This document shows, piece by piece, positions 22,613-34,235 of a stretch of 64,000 nt of DNA. The translations under genes were made by a program, and so were the position numbers. Numbering within the stretch: position 1 is the stretch's first letter; each line of letters starts with the position of its first letter. The stretch is taken from contig JALNQF010000107.1 of assembly GCA_028456385.1 (NCBI GenBank), positions 62,001-126,000 of the forward strand, read 5' to 3'. The notes beneath the pieces are model-generated. The model saw only the letters and a list, made by a program, of their open reading frames with translations. It ran no database searches and was not told the origin of the DNA. The stretch is from Ophiosphaerella korrae (taxonomy: Eukaryota > Ascomycota > Dothideomycetes > Pleosporales > Phaeosphaeriaceae).

Positions 22613-24637
22613 TCAAATCCATAGCATCGCCGAGGCGAGCCCAGCCAGCACAACCGTACTCCACATCTGCACGCTAAACACATTCGCCGCACCCTGTACG
22701 TTCAACTTGACGACGGCGCCCGGGAAATTGCAAAACAGCTCTTTCTCATTGGGGTCGCGCTGGCCGTACGACAATTCCCTCCCCGGGCTATTAGGGCACG
22801 AAAAGCCCAACTTGGCCGGACAGCTCTTGACAATCTCATAGCAGAGGTCTTCGCAGGGGAGCATCTCCTTGTACGGGCCCTCTGGCACGACGACATCGAT
22901 GCCCGGGTTGCGCGTGCTATTGTACCCGAGACGGTTGCGCTTGGTGTTGTTCATCTCGGCGGTCACGTTGTTGCTGAAGGTAAGTGAGCCATCGGGGAAA
23001 GCGGCGTTGACGTTGCGTTCCTGGAGCCAGTGGCCCGGGGCGCTCCAATCTTCACAGCGAGGGATGAGGACGGAGCAGAGCCAGTTTTTGTAGTCTCGCC
23101 TGCAGTCTCCGCAGTTGCGGGCGAGCGAGTACTGCGCTTCGGGGTTGGTGTCGCATGCGATTTGGTCGAGTGAGTTGGTGAAGTTTTTGTAGTAGGCTTT
23201 TGCTTTGTTGTCGTAGAGGGCGCGGAGTTTGTCGTCGTCTAATTTGTACTCCGGAGATGAGGGCACGGCGTAGGCGACTGAGTCGCAGAATTCGAGATCG
23301 AATAGAACTTGGCAAGTATCATCTACATGGACGATTAGCAGTGTATAAGGAATAAGATTAGTTTTTAGGACACAACCTCACGTACCAGCTTTAGTAGTCC
23401 AGTTGAACTTCTGGAAGACTCGCCCTCCTCCCCTCACTTGGTTGACAAGTCCTTGAATTTGAAGGGGATTCTGACTACCTTCTACAACCAGGAAGCCATT
23501 ATAAGTTTTCCCATTATCAAGGCCCTGCACATGGAATTGGCTTTTGGTAGTATTACCCCCGAACTTCTGTGTAATGCTCATGGATACATTATGGTTAGTC
23601 GAGTTGTTGGTGGAGTTGTTGCTCAAACTTGTCAGTGCACATAGAGAGTGCTCCATGCCGGTGATAGGTGCGGCGTCGCTAGCTGGGAAAGCGTACATTC
23701 TGAATGGGTTATTCTCTTTCCATTTGTTGACATCTGTTGCGTTGGGCTCGTCAAGGCCGTATGTGATGAACAGCGCGGATTCGCTGTCTGTATCTATCAT
23801 GGAAAGGAAAGGAGTAGAGTCGTCATATGAGTGGTATGGACCATCAAAGCTTGCCGCTATTTTAAATTGCCAGCTTCCATTCACGTCTCTCTCTCGGGTT
23901 GGTGCAGAGATGCCAATGTAAACATCTGCGTTGGTTGACAAATCGAAGTTTGCGATCCCCCGGTCAAAAAGAATGCCAGTTTGGGGTGTCCTGAGGCCCT
24001 GGGTCGAATCTATACCTGGTTTCTGATTTTGGGGAGAATCTGAGACGAACATGACGAGCTGGGGATGGCTCCTCATATTTTCAGTTCTGTTGGCCGCGGG
24101 CTGGCGGCAAGTAGTAGCCGATATCCAGATACGGTCTCCTGTCTGCCTCTTTCTCAGGTCGCTTTCTCCATGGTCTACATCGGCGTCGTCATCGTTGGCG
24201 GTAACCGGAAGTGTAGGCTTCTTAGACATATTTTCGGGTTCTTGAGCTTCCAGTGCTCTAGGAACAACCTCGTCAGCCCGTATGACGCGCAACTGCCGCT
24301 TCTTGACCATGAAGTAGGCCGTCACCCCGGGGTTGATTTCTCTTGTCTTCTCCTCATTGTTTATCAGCTCCGTCACCTGTGGGCCCTGTGGCTCCTGTCG
24401 CCCGAGTAGGCTTCGGTCGAAGTAGTCGAAATTTGGGGTATAGCCTCCAGGCCCATCGTTGCCTCCAGCAACGTGTTCAAGCTGTATGAGGACATCGCTT
24501 TCCAGTGCGGCGGGGACTTCTGCGGCGTGTGTGAGGGATCGTGGGTGGGAGGAGGTCCAGACGGCAAGGAGGACGTAGATGGTGATAACCGATGGGAGCA
24601 GTCTCGACTGCGCCGACCTGGATATCGGAGATAGCAT
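22613..24637 (-). CDS. mid1: Stretch-activated calcium channel subunit MID1
   Basis: MID1 partners CCH1 in the plasma membrane and mediates calcium entry on stretch, cell-wall stress or mating. Two exons (24637-23386 and 23322-22613, one 63 bp intron) give 653 residues, close to the usual length. An N-terminal hydrophobic segment (SVITIYVLLAVW) acts as signal or anchor. The middle is rich in N-glycosylation sites (NNSTNNST, NNTKRN). The C-terminal Cys-rich block has the MID1 features CDTNPEAQYSLARNCGDCRR, WLCSVLIPRCEDW and MLPCEDLCYEIVKSCPAKLGF. The end is hydrophobic (WSTVVLAGLASAMLWI), like a GPI-anchor signal or a last membrane span. The intron falls at KAD/DTCQVLFDLEFC and keeps frame. 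Confidence 0.92.
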
Positions 24638-25326
24638 GTCCCTCTCCGCTACCCTGAATTATCTACGAGCTTGGGCACGCATGAGCGTTGGCGTCGGGCG
24701 CAAAAGGCGCGCTGCAGATTAGATAAGCGCACAGCGCTTACAACACGTTTCAAGATGAAGAGGCCCCTCGAGAATAATATCCAGAAGAAGAGAAAGAGAG
24801 ACAGGTCTGAGAGGTTCGTAGTGGGGGCGCGCTCATTATCCAATCCCACGACTAGAGGCGTTTGAGGCTGAAAGACGCGCGCCAAGACATGTGGCTGCTT
24901 TATCACCGAGCTCCTAGCTGCCCTGGTGCCTGGCAAACTGGCCATCAGAAAATATTTGCACAAAACATACCATGGACAATAAAAAACTTGTTAAGAAAAA
25001 TCTGCACTGATTCGTAGTGTAGCGCTAAAGCATTTTTGTGTCCCTCGATTTTATCTATTTTCCTAATATAACGCCGCCTCATTTTCGAACCGTCCATTTC
25101 TTGTTATCTTGATGCCTCGTATGCTCAAATATGCTGACCAAGAATTGAGACATCGACGTGTAAGTCGACAAAACTATGGAAAGCCAGTGCGGTAACTTTT
25201 GACTCGAAGTCTATATACCAAACCAATCATGTACTTCACAGCATTACCACATCGAGGGTAACCAGCTCGCGCTATAGCCTAGAGGTCCTCTCTTTTAGTA
25301 TATATTTGGATTTTCCAATACCCCCT
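24638..25326. other. Intergenic, promoter side of mid1
   Basis: No gene is seen. The part next to 24638 is the 5' flank of the MID1 gene, and the AT-rich remainder is the 3' flank of the zinc-cluster regulator gene. A 104-codon minus-strand frame (24649-24963) has no motif and overlaps the expected 5' UTR. Confidence 0.5.
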
Positions 25327-27728
25327 TCAATGGCGATGTGGGTAGTTTTCGTACGCCTGCAACGGATCGATTATGATAGAATCGTCCAGGTTTGTGAAAG
25401 CCAGAATCTCGGAATTGACGTCAAAAGCGGCTGAGTCATCAAAGGTGAGGTCAAGACTTTGTTGAGCTTGTAGTGGGGTCGTAAAGCTTCTACAAGCAAT
25501 GTCAGTTAAATTTCTAATCATTTTGGGATGTTGACTTACGGATCCCAGTTAGTCCAAAGTTGTGTGATCATCTGATCGTCCAGGTGAACATCTCCGGGCC
25601 CATGTTCATGCCCTTTCACAGGTTGCTGCTCCTGTAAAAGGCCAAGATCCGCAAGTCGTCCTGGTGTTTCCTCTGTCACCATCTTTGTGAATCCTATCTG
25701 CTCCATATTCCGGGTGAGCTGCAAGCAAGTCTCAAAATGACTGCTGTATTGTGGTGTCCTCGTGTGCGTGAATGCTAAAATGAAGATCATAAGGACTCGC
25801 AGGATACATGTGCTATCGAATGCTGTAAGGCTTGATAGCGTGCCATCTTCTGCCATCTGCCGTAATATTGCGAGACTTTTCTGCGCAGTTTCAATGCATA
25901 TTTTGCCCATACGCTCGAACCAAATTCTCTTGCTCGCCACGAGCGCACGGTGTTTGATCACGAGATAGAGAAGGAACGGTCGGGTGAGTAAGTTCAGTGT
26001 GCTCCAATAATGTAAATGGAGTACAGCTACTGCTCGTCTATACGTTGGTGGTGCAGGGACGTCTGTTTTGAGGTGAGCTGGCATTTGTCGGTACCATTTC
26101 TGCAACAGCAAGAGTGAATTAGACACCGTGGAAAAGGAGATGGAATTCGCAGAACGTTCAGTGTAGACAACCTGGATGATCTCGCGCTTAAGACGACAGA
26201 GTGAGACCGAAGTGGCTTGCCATGCCAGTGGAGTATGTAAACCTGGGTACAGTACCTAAAATTGTTACTATGGCAGGCCTTGAGGCAACACATTCATAGA
26301 TACATACCTGCTCAGAGGGCATTGGAGTCGTCACTTTCGTAAAACGTTCGTCGATGATGGTTGGACTACCCCCTCTACATGCTAGCTCCAAATCGAGGGC
26401 GAATATTGTCCACCAAATGCGTCGGTTCTCTTCTCGCTCCACGGTCGTAGCTCCTTCTGCAACCTGATCACGGTGAAGACCAAGCGAATAGGCAATCTGT
26501 ACACTGGCACCAATGTAGAGATAAGCGCTCACTCTTGAGCAGAGGTTCTCCATAGCAATACTCTAAAAAAGTCAGTATCAGCTGTTGAATGATACTTGAT
26601 ACAACAACTCACAATAACGGCCATCGCACGTATACTATCCACATCTGCTTCGTCGTATACATGAGGAATCAACTGCTTTGCATATGCGAGATAGTCCTCG
26701 GATGTATTATGGTCAGATGCGGCTGGCCAGTCTGGTGGAGGCGAATTGCCATTTGTTCCCGAATAGTTTGCTGCACCAATGGCAAAAATACAATACAGCG
26801 AACACATCCATGAACTCGATGAGGTTGATGTCGTTCTCAAGTAAGTGTCATTTACCCGTCGCAATAGACTCTCAACTGGATACAGCCAGTAGGTACAATG
26901 TACATCCTCGAGAAATCTTGACACATATATGTCGCATAATTTTCGAGGTGGTAGCTTAAGTTCCTCTTTCACTGCCAGGTCCGCTGATGGAGAAGGAGCA
27001 GATAAAGAGGGAGGGTACCGTCCTACTCTTGGCGTAGGAATAAGTGAAGGATTTCTCTGTTGCATGCCTAAGGTTGCGACGGCAGCGTTAAATGGTATTT
27101 CGCTGTGATCGCCAACATATCGAAATTTCCCGTGGGAATCCTTCATCATACAGCCTAATGGTTCATGGAGCTCACTTACGTCTTGCTCCTCACCGTCTCC
27201 AGCGCTCTCCCCATCTTCAGGAGAAAGGTGATCATGGGTAAAGAAGGCTTCGGGTTGTTGAACTGGCGGGGCGGAGAAAGTACCGTCCTTGATGGCCTTG
27301 GCAATTGTGCGAAGCGAGTGCAGATTTAATTCGTGACCTGGAAAGAAATGTTCCAGGATACGCATGGAGCATTGGTACTCCTCTTCAGTAACATGGTAGT
27401 AAGGCCTTTTACGCCTAGGTGTCGCGATGGTGCATGTGGCGCCGGTTCGCGCACAGTAACGACATGGTCCTGGAACTGATCAAGGTCAGCCATCGCGAAG
27501 CGCCAGAGTGGGTCACCGTATGATTGTTTAGAACAAAGAGCCACATACTGGGATCAATACACTGTGTGCAGGTATTTTAGCGTCTTGGCAAGTATTAATT
27601 AGGACACGCCTCGTTACCTTTGTTTTTCTACTTCGACACCGATCACAGCTACTGTGGACACGATGCGAGTTGGGTGCTCTTGTGGCATGAGCTGGAGCTC
27701 TGTGCGCACCTGGTGCGTCAGCCATCAT
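25327..27728 (-). CDS. Zn2Cys6 transcription factor with fungal_trans domain
   Basis: This is a nuclear DNA-binding regulator, presumably of the divergent/adjacent catabolic genes. Six exons: 27728-27618, 27561-27549 (only 13 bases), 27469-26613, 26562-26308, 26255-25540 and 25489-25327, giving 704 residues. The zinc cluster CDRCRSRKTK-CIDPRP-CRYCARTGATC (CX2CX6CX5CX2CX6C) is complete only when the 13-base exon is used. PRRKRPYYHVTEEEY follows. The middle-homology domain is seen as LCDIYVSRFLEDVHCTYWLYP, SIRAMAVI-SIAMENLCSRVSAYLYIGASVQIAYSLGLHRD and EENRRIWWTIFALDLELACRGG. Every junction keeps frame. The gene lies 292 bp from the end of the aldehyde dehydrogenase gene, on the same strand. The exact ligand and targets cannot be read from sequence. 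Confidence 0.88.
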
Positions 27729-28020
27729 AAGCTGAGAACAGCCGCCGTCAAATGAGATAACATAGGGAGACTAAAATGACGCTGCTTGGCTGAGTTGCTG
27801 AGAGATAAAAGGAGAATGCGGATGGATCCAGATGCCCCATGAGATCGAGAGAAGGAGACGCCTGGCTCTAGTGGCACCGCACGCGGGGGAGGATCTGGGC
27901 CGTGCTCGCAGCCTGCAGGAGCGAGCCGTCGGCTAATTAACTTAGATCTACGGACAAAGTGCGACGGTGTCGAACGAGCCCATATCAGCATGTGGCAACT
28001 CGCGAGTCATGTCTGGCTAT

Positions 28021-29823
28021 CTACGAGAGCTTAATAAGGACTGTCTTGGTCTCCATGAAGTTGTTCATGGAGTAGAAGGGTTCTCCTTCGCGCCCGCTGC
28101 CGCTCGATTTAAATCCACCAAACGGCATCCCATCGCCTTTCGCAGGCGAGGTGCAATTGACTCCAACTGTTCCAGCCTCTAGACCTTTGGCAAATCGCAG
28201 AGCTCGATCGATGTTCTTGGTGTACACTGACGCATAGAGGCCGTATCTGGAAACGCGGGTCAATCTCGTTCCCCCAGGCTGAAACCATACGGCAAATTTC
28301 GATTTGACTTACTCTGTGTTATTGGCTTTCGCAAGAACTTCTTCTTCTGACTTGAATACGTTGATGTTGACAACTGGACCTAAAGTGGTGCGTCTTTAGC
28401 GGTAGGCTTGAAAATGTGGGGTAGTTGTGCACAAAGAGCCGGGCGGAGCTGAAAACCACGTACCAAATATTTCTTCCTTCATAACCTTGGAATCTTCAGG
28501 CGCGTTCTTGAAGATGGTAGGTTGGATATAGTATCCTTCGCGATCAGAAACAGCACCACCGCCTAGGAGTAGCTCTGCGCCAGATTGTTTGCCTGATTCC
28601 AGATATGACAGGACTGTCTTGTGCTGGATCTCATCGGCTTGTGGCCCGTGATTGACTCCCTTCTCTAGTGGATCGCCGAGCTTGACTTGCGTCTCAAGGT
28701 TTGCTTTGAATAGTCCAATATACTTGTCGGCAATCGTATCCTGGACATACACACGTGAGTTCGCCATGCATACTTGTCCGCTGTTCCATTGGATACTATA
28801 CGCCGTCTCCTTGACGGTTTGCTCAATATCAGCATCCTCGAATATTACCGCAGGTGATTTGCCACCAAGTTCAAGGAACACTTGCTTCAGGTTGGATTTT
28901 GCTGATGCAGCTTGAATGAGTCGGCCAGTCCTGCCTGACCCTGTGAAGGATAAGGCTCGCACATCCATATGATGGCTCAAAATGGAGCCACTGACATTTC
29001 CAAATCCAGTAATGATGTTGATGACGCCGGGAGGGAAGCCAGCTTGTTGAACTAGTGTGGCTACCTTAGCCGACTAAAGTCAATTAGTTTTGGTCTACCC
29101 ATTGAAAGAACACATCTGAAAATCGATAATTCTGACGACTAAAGGCCCTCGAATAATATCCACTTACGGTCAATGGCGCTTTTTCAGACGATTTGAGTAC
29201 GACTGTATTTCCGACAATCAAAGCTGGCGCAAGCTTGCTTGCCAGAAAAAGGAGTGGTACATTCCACGGAATGATGGCTGCTACGACACCGTACGGTTGG
29301 CGAAGTGTCATGCTGAGATAACCTGGGGTCTGTACATTTGTGCAGCCCTGCACATTATGACCGGATTCCGCATAGTAGTCGAAACTCGAGGCAGCAGCAA
29401 AGCCATCGATGAACACGCCAAGTGGCTTGCCCATAGATGCTGCCTCTAGGGCACCAAGCTCGTCATTATGCTCACGAATCAGAGCAGCGAGCTTTTTGAA
29501 ATGCTGACCACGTTTCTGGGGTGACAATGCAGACCAAGCTGGGAATGCTGCCTTTGCTGCCGCTACCGCATTATCTGTATCCTGTTCGGAAGCCTCGTGA
29601 ACTGAAATTCGGGTTAGACAAATGAGCCGACTAGATCGAGCGAGTCAATGGGTAGGTACCCTTAGCAACATGTTGAAGTGTGGCTGGGTTCGTAATATCG
29701 AACGTCTTCCCATCAGAAGATTCAACAAACTACTCTCTGGTCAATTACAAGCATTTTGAATATAAATTCACATACTTCTCCGTTGATGAAGAGTCGGGTC
29801 TCTATTTGCTTTGGAATACCCAT
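28021..29823 (-). CDS. NAD(P)-dependent aldehyde dehydrogenase
   Basis: It oxidises aldehydes to carboxylic acids in the cytosol. Six exons (29823-29776, 29729-29660, 29601-29168, 29073-28464, 28379-28313, 28246-28021; introns 46, 58, 94, 84 and 66 bp) give 484 residues, normal for the ALDH superfamily. Catalytic features: IIPWNVP (Asn153), FLELGGKSP (general base Glu252), NSGQVCMANSR (nucleophile Cys286), and EEIFGPVVNI plus PFGGFKSSGSGRE for cofactor and closure. No organelle signal is seen; the start MGIPKQIETRLFING is typical of cytosolic forms. It sits between the zinc-cluster regulator and two rightward genes for a SnoaL-like protein and a carotenoid-type oxygenase. It is a good candidate to oxidise the aromatic aldehydes that oxygenase would release. 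Confidence 0.92.
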
Positions 29824-30334
29824 CGTGATGTTGTAGTCGTTTTTGATCTTTGGTGACCCAGGCGAGTTTGAGTATATACCAAGCTAGTGTTTATACAGTC
29901 AGAGAAGAGAACACGCTCGGTTGCTTTCCTATGACCGACAGTGTGCTACAGAATGGCGGGAATATTACAATGCCTTGGCGACTCCAAGGATCTTAGATGA
30001 AGATTGAAGTGAAGTGGTTGCGGCGTGGTACGCATCTTAACCCCACATGCTCACACTAGAGGGGCCCTCTTTGGTACCCTGGTAGGTCGGTGATATTAAC
30101 CCGCGGCTTCATGCAGGTGTCGATTATATTGCTGCAGCTACTAGAAACCCTATTCGTCGAGGTGGGCGCCCCGGTCCACTTCCGCTCGGGTAACGGTAAC
30201 ATCGAGCCTACAGGCTACTTGCACGGTACTATGGATGTGGGGATTCTCAAAACCACGATATCGCATGTTAAGAGCCGAACGCATCCGCAAGATACTGATC
30301 CCCCTTTACGCAGATCAAATTTACCAGCCACAGA
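29824..30334. other. Bidirectional promoter region, ALDH / SnoaL-like gene
   Basis: 511 bases separate two divergent starts, so shared regulation is likely. Short plus-strand frames (30090-30338) show no domain and probably lie in the 5' UTR. Possible zinc-cluster operators cannot be assigned without knowing the regulator's site. Confidence 0.45.
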
Positions 30335-31240
30335 ATGAGTAACGAGATCGAAGAGTTGAAACAGGCAGTTGCGGCATTGCAGAAGCAAGTTGGGCGGCTG
30401 AGCGGTAATTTGCCTAGTACCCCAATGCGGAAACACGCTAACGCGGTCCAGACCAGGAAGATGTTCGGAAGCTCCAATACGCCTATGGCTACTACCTCGA
30501 CAAATGTCTTTACAAAGAAGTGAGGCACCTCTAACATTATACTTGTGTCATCTCTCATCAATGCTGTGCCATAGGTCGCAGACCTTTTTTCGGATCATCC
30601 GGACACCTGCGTCGAGTTTTTAGGTGGGCGATACAATGGTAAGGATGGCGTCAAGCGCCTATACATTGGCCGTTTTGCCAAATCCTTTGTGGCTGGAAGG
30701 AACGGCCCGGTACATGGGTTTCTTCTCGACCATCCTCAAATCCAAGGAATTGTCGATGTCAACGTGGATGGCACACGAGCCAAAGGACGCTTCCGAAGCA
30801 TGATGTCCGCTGGCACTCACGAAAGTATCAAGGACTCTCACCCGCGGGGGCTAGTGCAATGGTGGGAAGGCGGCATCTATGAGAACGAGTACATCAAAGA
30901 GGATAATGTATGGAAGATTTTCAGGCTGAAGTACTTCCCCTTCTGGCATGCCCAGTTCGACAAGGGCTGGTCGCATACGAAGCCGAACTATATCCCCTTC
31001 CTCTCCAGGACCTTTCCAGAAGACCCTAATGGGCCGGATGAGCTGTGTGCTAACCCAATGCTGTGGCCGGATACACGTGTTGTTCCATTTCACTATACGC
31101 ATCCCATCACTGGGGAGCAAGTAGCTGATGACGACCTGAGAGCACCAGAGTACGGCAAGGACCCATCAACTAGTACTCCACCTTTGGTTTTGAGTCGACC
31201 CAAGTCGGACTCGGTGCAGGAGGCAACAAAGCTCCCCTAA
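30335..31240 (+). CDS. SnoaL-like (NTF2-fold) protein with N-terminal coiled coil
   Basis: Exons 30335-30404, 30452-30519 and 30575-31240 with introns of 47 and 55 bp give 267 residues. The first exon encodes a short coiled coil (EIEELKQAVAALQKQVGRLS). The SnoaL-like fold then follows: DQEDVRKLQYAYGYYLDKCLYKE, VADLFSDHPDTCVEFLGGRY, GPVHGFLLDHPQIQGIVDVNVDGTRAKGRF and VQWWEGGIYENEYIKEDNVWKIFRLKY, ending in a Pro/Ser-rich tail. SnoaL-like proteins include cyclases, hydratases, isomerases and ring-fission partners; here the exact reaction is unknown. It lies between the ALDH and the carotenoid-type oxygenase, so it may act on the same substrate or an intermediate. Confidence 0.85.
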
Positions 31241-32421
31241 GTTTAATATATATCAGAACAGATTTAAAGGATTATTAGACTCTCCATTTTTACTATCCTT
31301 GCCCTTTACCAGGGTATTGCAATACCAATAATAGTCTCGTGATTCACTGCTTATATTCTTGGACTACCACGGTTTAAGGCACATTATTCTTCCCTTATAG
31401 ACAGTCGAGAAACTCGGATACTGCACTATGAATCCCCATGATCGATTATAATTGTACCCAGATGTTCATTCTATCTATATTCAGCGAGCCGAATCAAAAT
31501 TTTGACATTTTCAGTTGACGATTTAGGGAGTATCGATTACGCAGAAAAACTATTATCTATACTAATACATTCAAATAGTATCCAATATTCCCTGCTATAA
31601 CTTCCTTCATCCCTGTATATTATGCTTCTATTGATCGTTTGGTCCGGATCTGACAGAAAATTTCCTTCTTTGAACTATTTTTGACGAAAGTCCTACCTTT
31701 TCCCTCTAAGTCTTTCTTATCGCCCAATTATTTAGAAGCACACACGCCAAACGGAGCGAGGTAAAGATGAGTTGAGCAAGATCGAATAGGGATACCTGAG
31801 GCAATATAGCAAGTAACTTATATATATGAAAAGCTAGAAATGTGACTGTTGTACCTAACTTTCGCATTCTTGTTCAAAGAATACAGGCCACGATTTTTTT
31901 TATTTGACTGCGAAACTCAAGTAGAAAGAAGTAAACCTGGCAAGGTGTTGATGGGTGCAGTGCATAGGCTTATGATTTAATTCCTTAACTCCCCAACCAA
32001 TTAACTCCCCGACAAACTAATTCCCCGAACATCAGCGCACGGCAGTCAACTAGGCAAGTATCAACTTGTAAAGCACACGTACCTTCTCATAATTCCCGCA
32101 CAACGACCCCCTAACCTTTGATTAGGCAAATACCATCGGGCAAAGCATATGCATGATATTAAGTTCCCGCGTTGTTACCAGCAATCGGAGTTATTGCGCC
32201 GACTCCACAAGCTACCTACCCGCTATGCCGGTATCTACCCGCAAGTTACCCCGCAGAGAGATGCTCCACACAGGCTCCTACTCCGAACAGGAACGCGTCA
32301 TGGAGCCAACCTTACCTAATACTGAAGTACATCCGTGATATAAAATCAGTGCTCGCATCAGCATGAATTGTCTTGCAATCATTTGATAAAGGACAAACTA
32401 AGGGTTCTGGGAGCTTTAAAC
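31241..32421. other. 1.2 kb intergenic region, promoter of the oxygenase gene
   Basis: AT-rich, with no gene. Repeated short pieces (CCCCGACAA, CCCCGAAC near 32000-32030) and many T/A runs are present. The last 100 bases contain a TATA-like box and should be the core promoter of the oxygenase gene. Confidence 0.5.
32339..32345 (+). promoter_or_regulatory. TATA-like box of the oxygenase gene
   Basis: TATAAAA lies 83 bases before the ATG at 32422, the usual spacing for a fungal core promoter. Confidence 0.4.
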
Positions 32422-34235
32422 ATGGCACACATATTCTCACTAGCATCACCGCCGCCTCCAGCCTATCAAGAGGGGATTCGTTCTGGTGACCAAGTCAAGT
32501 TCCCAGACACCGGACTTTTCCAGGGTTTTAACAAGCCTTCCCGTTTGGAGGCTGATATCTTTGAGCTTGAAACAACAGGAATTGTAAATATTCCCGAAAT
32601 AAGGTTTTTTCAGTTCCGATGGCGCATACTAACATTAACAAGATCCCAAAAGACATAAATGGAACATTCTACCGCATACAACCAGATCACCAGTTTCCAC
32701 CAATATTTGAAGAAGATATTCATTTCAACGGTGACGGCTCTGTTTCAGCATTTCGATTCGAAAACGGCAATGTAGACTTCAAGCACAGATATGTAAAGAC
32801 TGAGCGATTAAAAGCCGAGAGGAAAGCCCGAAAAGCCTTGGTTGGGAAATACCGGAATCCATACACGGACAATGAGATGGTCAAAGGGATAATCCGAACA
32901 ACATCTAACACCAACGTCATCTTCTGGCGAGGCGCTTTGCTCGCGTTGAAGGAAGATGGGCCCCCTTTTGCCATGGACCCCGTCACTCTGGAGACCATTG
33001 GCAGGTACGACTTTGACGGACAAGTGACATCGCCCACCTTTACCGCGCACCCAAAATTCGACCCCGAAACAGGGGAGATGGTATGTTATGGCTACGAAGC
33101 CGGAGGCGACGGACATGATGGGAGTCGCGTGGTTATTGTTTATACGATTGATAAGAATGGAAAGAAGACGGAGGAGTGCTCGTACCTGGCGCCTTTCTGC
33201 GGCATGATCCACGATTGCGCAATCACGAAGAATTACCTGGTTTTGCCTCTCACGCCACTCAAGGTAGATCTCGAGAGACTTAAAAGAGGAGGAAATCATT
33301 TCGCATGGGATCCAAATGAAGATCAATGGTATGGCATCGTCCCACGTCGAAACGGCAAACCTGAAGATATAGTCTGGTTGCGAGCCGACAATGGTAGGTC
33401 TCAATAACTATTTAACACTAACTAGTCGAATTCAAGTTACTGATAGACACCAGGTTTCCATGGCCATATAGCAGGCTCTTACGAAGACTCCGACGGCAAC
33501 ATAGTCGTAGACCTTACCATGGCCTCAGATAACGTTTTCAAGTTCTTCCCTCCCGACGACAACCTAGGCACGATCTCGTACGTACCCGAACACAGCGAGC
33601 TAACCTCGGACACGTACCGCTGGGTATTTAATCCGAAAACGGCGACCAACACACGGGTCCAGCCGTTCAGGAAGTTCGGCATCAACGGTGAATTCTCGCG
33701 CGTCGACGATCGGGTGTTGACGAGGAAATACAACCACTTCTGGCAGTGCGCCGTCGACAAGACAAAGCCGTACGACATGGAAAAGTGCGGGCCGCCCGCC
33801 GGTGGGTTTTTCAACGTGATTGGGCATTATGAGTGGGACACGGGGCGCAAAGATACGTGGTGGGCAGGCCCAACGTCAACGTTCCAGGAGCCTGTATTTG
33901 TGCCCAAGGCTGGATCGACGGTCGAGGGCGAAGGCTATCTCATTGCGATGCTGAATCATCTGGATGTCTTGCGCAACGACATTTTGATTTTCGATGCGCA
34001 GGATTTGGCGCAGGGGCCGCTGGCCGCTTTGCATTTGCCGGTGAAGCTTAAGTTGGGTCTGCATGGCAATTTTGTGGAGCAGAGGGAGATTGACGAGTGG
34101 GCGGAGAGACGGAAGGAAGGGGGGGACTTGGGGCCCGTGGAGCCGGCAAAGGGGCTTTTACCTTGGCAGCAGAAGCTGTGGAGGGAGGGGAAGTTGAGGC
34201 CTGAGGTTGAGGGCCAGAGGCCATCGGCAGCGTAG
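32422..34235 (+). CDS. Carotenoid-cleavage-oxygenase family enzyme, stilbene/lignostilbene dioxygenase type
   Basis: These non-heme iron enzymes split a C=C bond with O2 to give two aldehydes; fungal relatives cleave resveratrol, lignostilbenes or carotenoids. Exons 32422-32583, 32643-33393 and 33454-34235 (introns 59 and 60 bp; the first has a perfect ACTAAC branch) give 564 residues. The four iron-binding His are seen in TAHPKFD (190), GMIHDCA (244), NGFHGHIAG (307 or 309) and LGLHGNF (508). The N-terminus has [20 protein letters not shown] and [11 protein letters not shown]. There is no signal peptide, so it is likely cytosolic. The next genes (SnoaL-like, ALDH, Zn2Cys6 regulator) suggest a catabolic cluster. 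The substrate is inferred only from family and context; carotenoid cleavage is not excluded. Confidence 0.9.

Noticed and set aside
27470..27620. First thought: frameshifted, dead zinc cluster in the Zn2Cys6 regulator
   Set aside because: Two introns with good splice sites around a 13-base exon restore all six Cys and the downstream frame.
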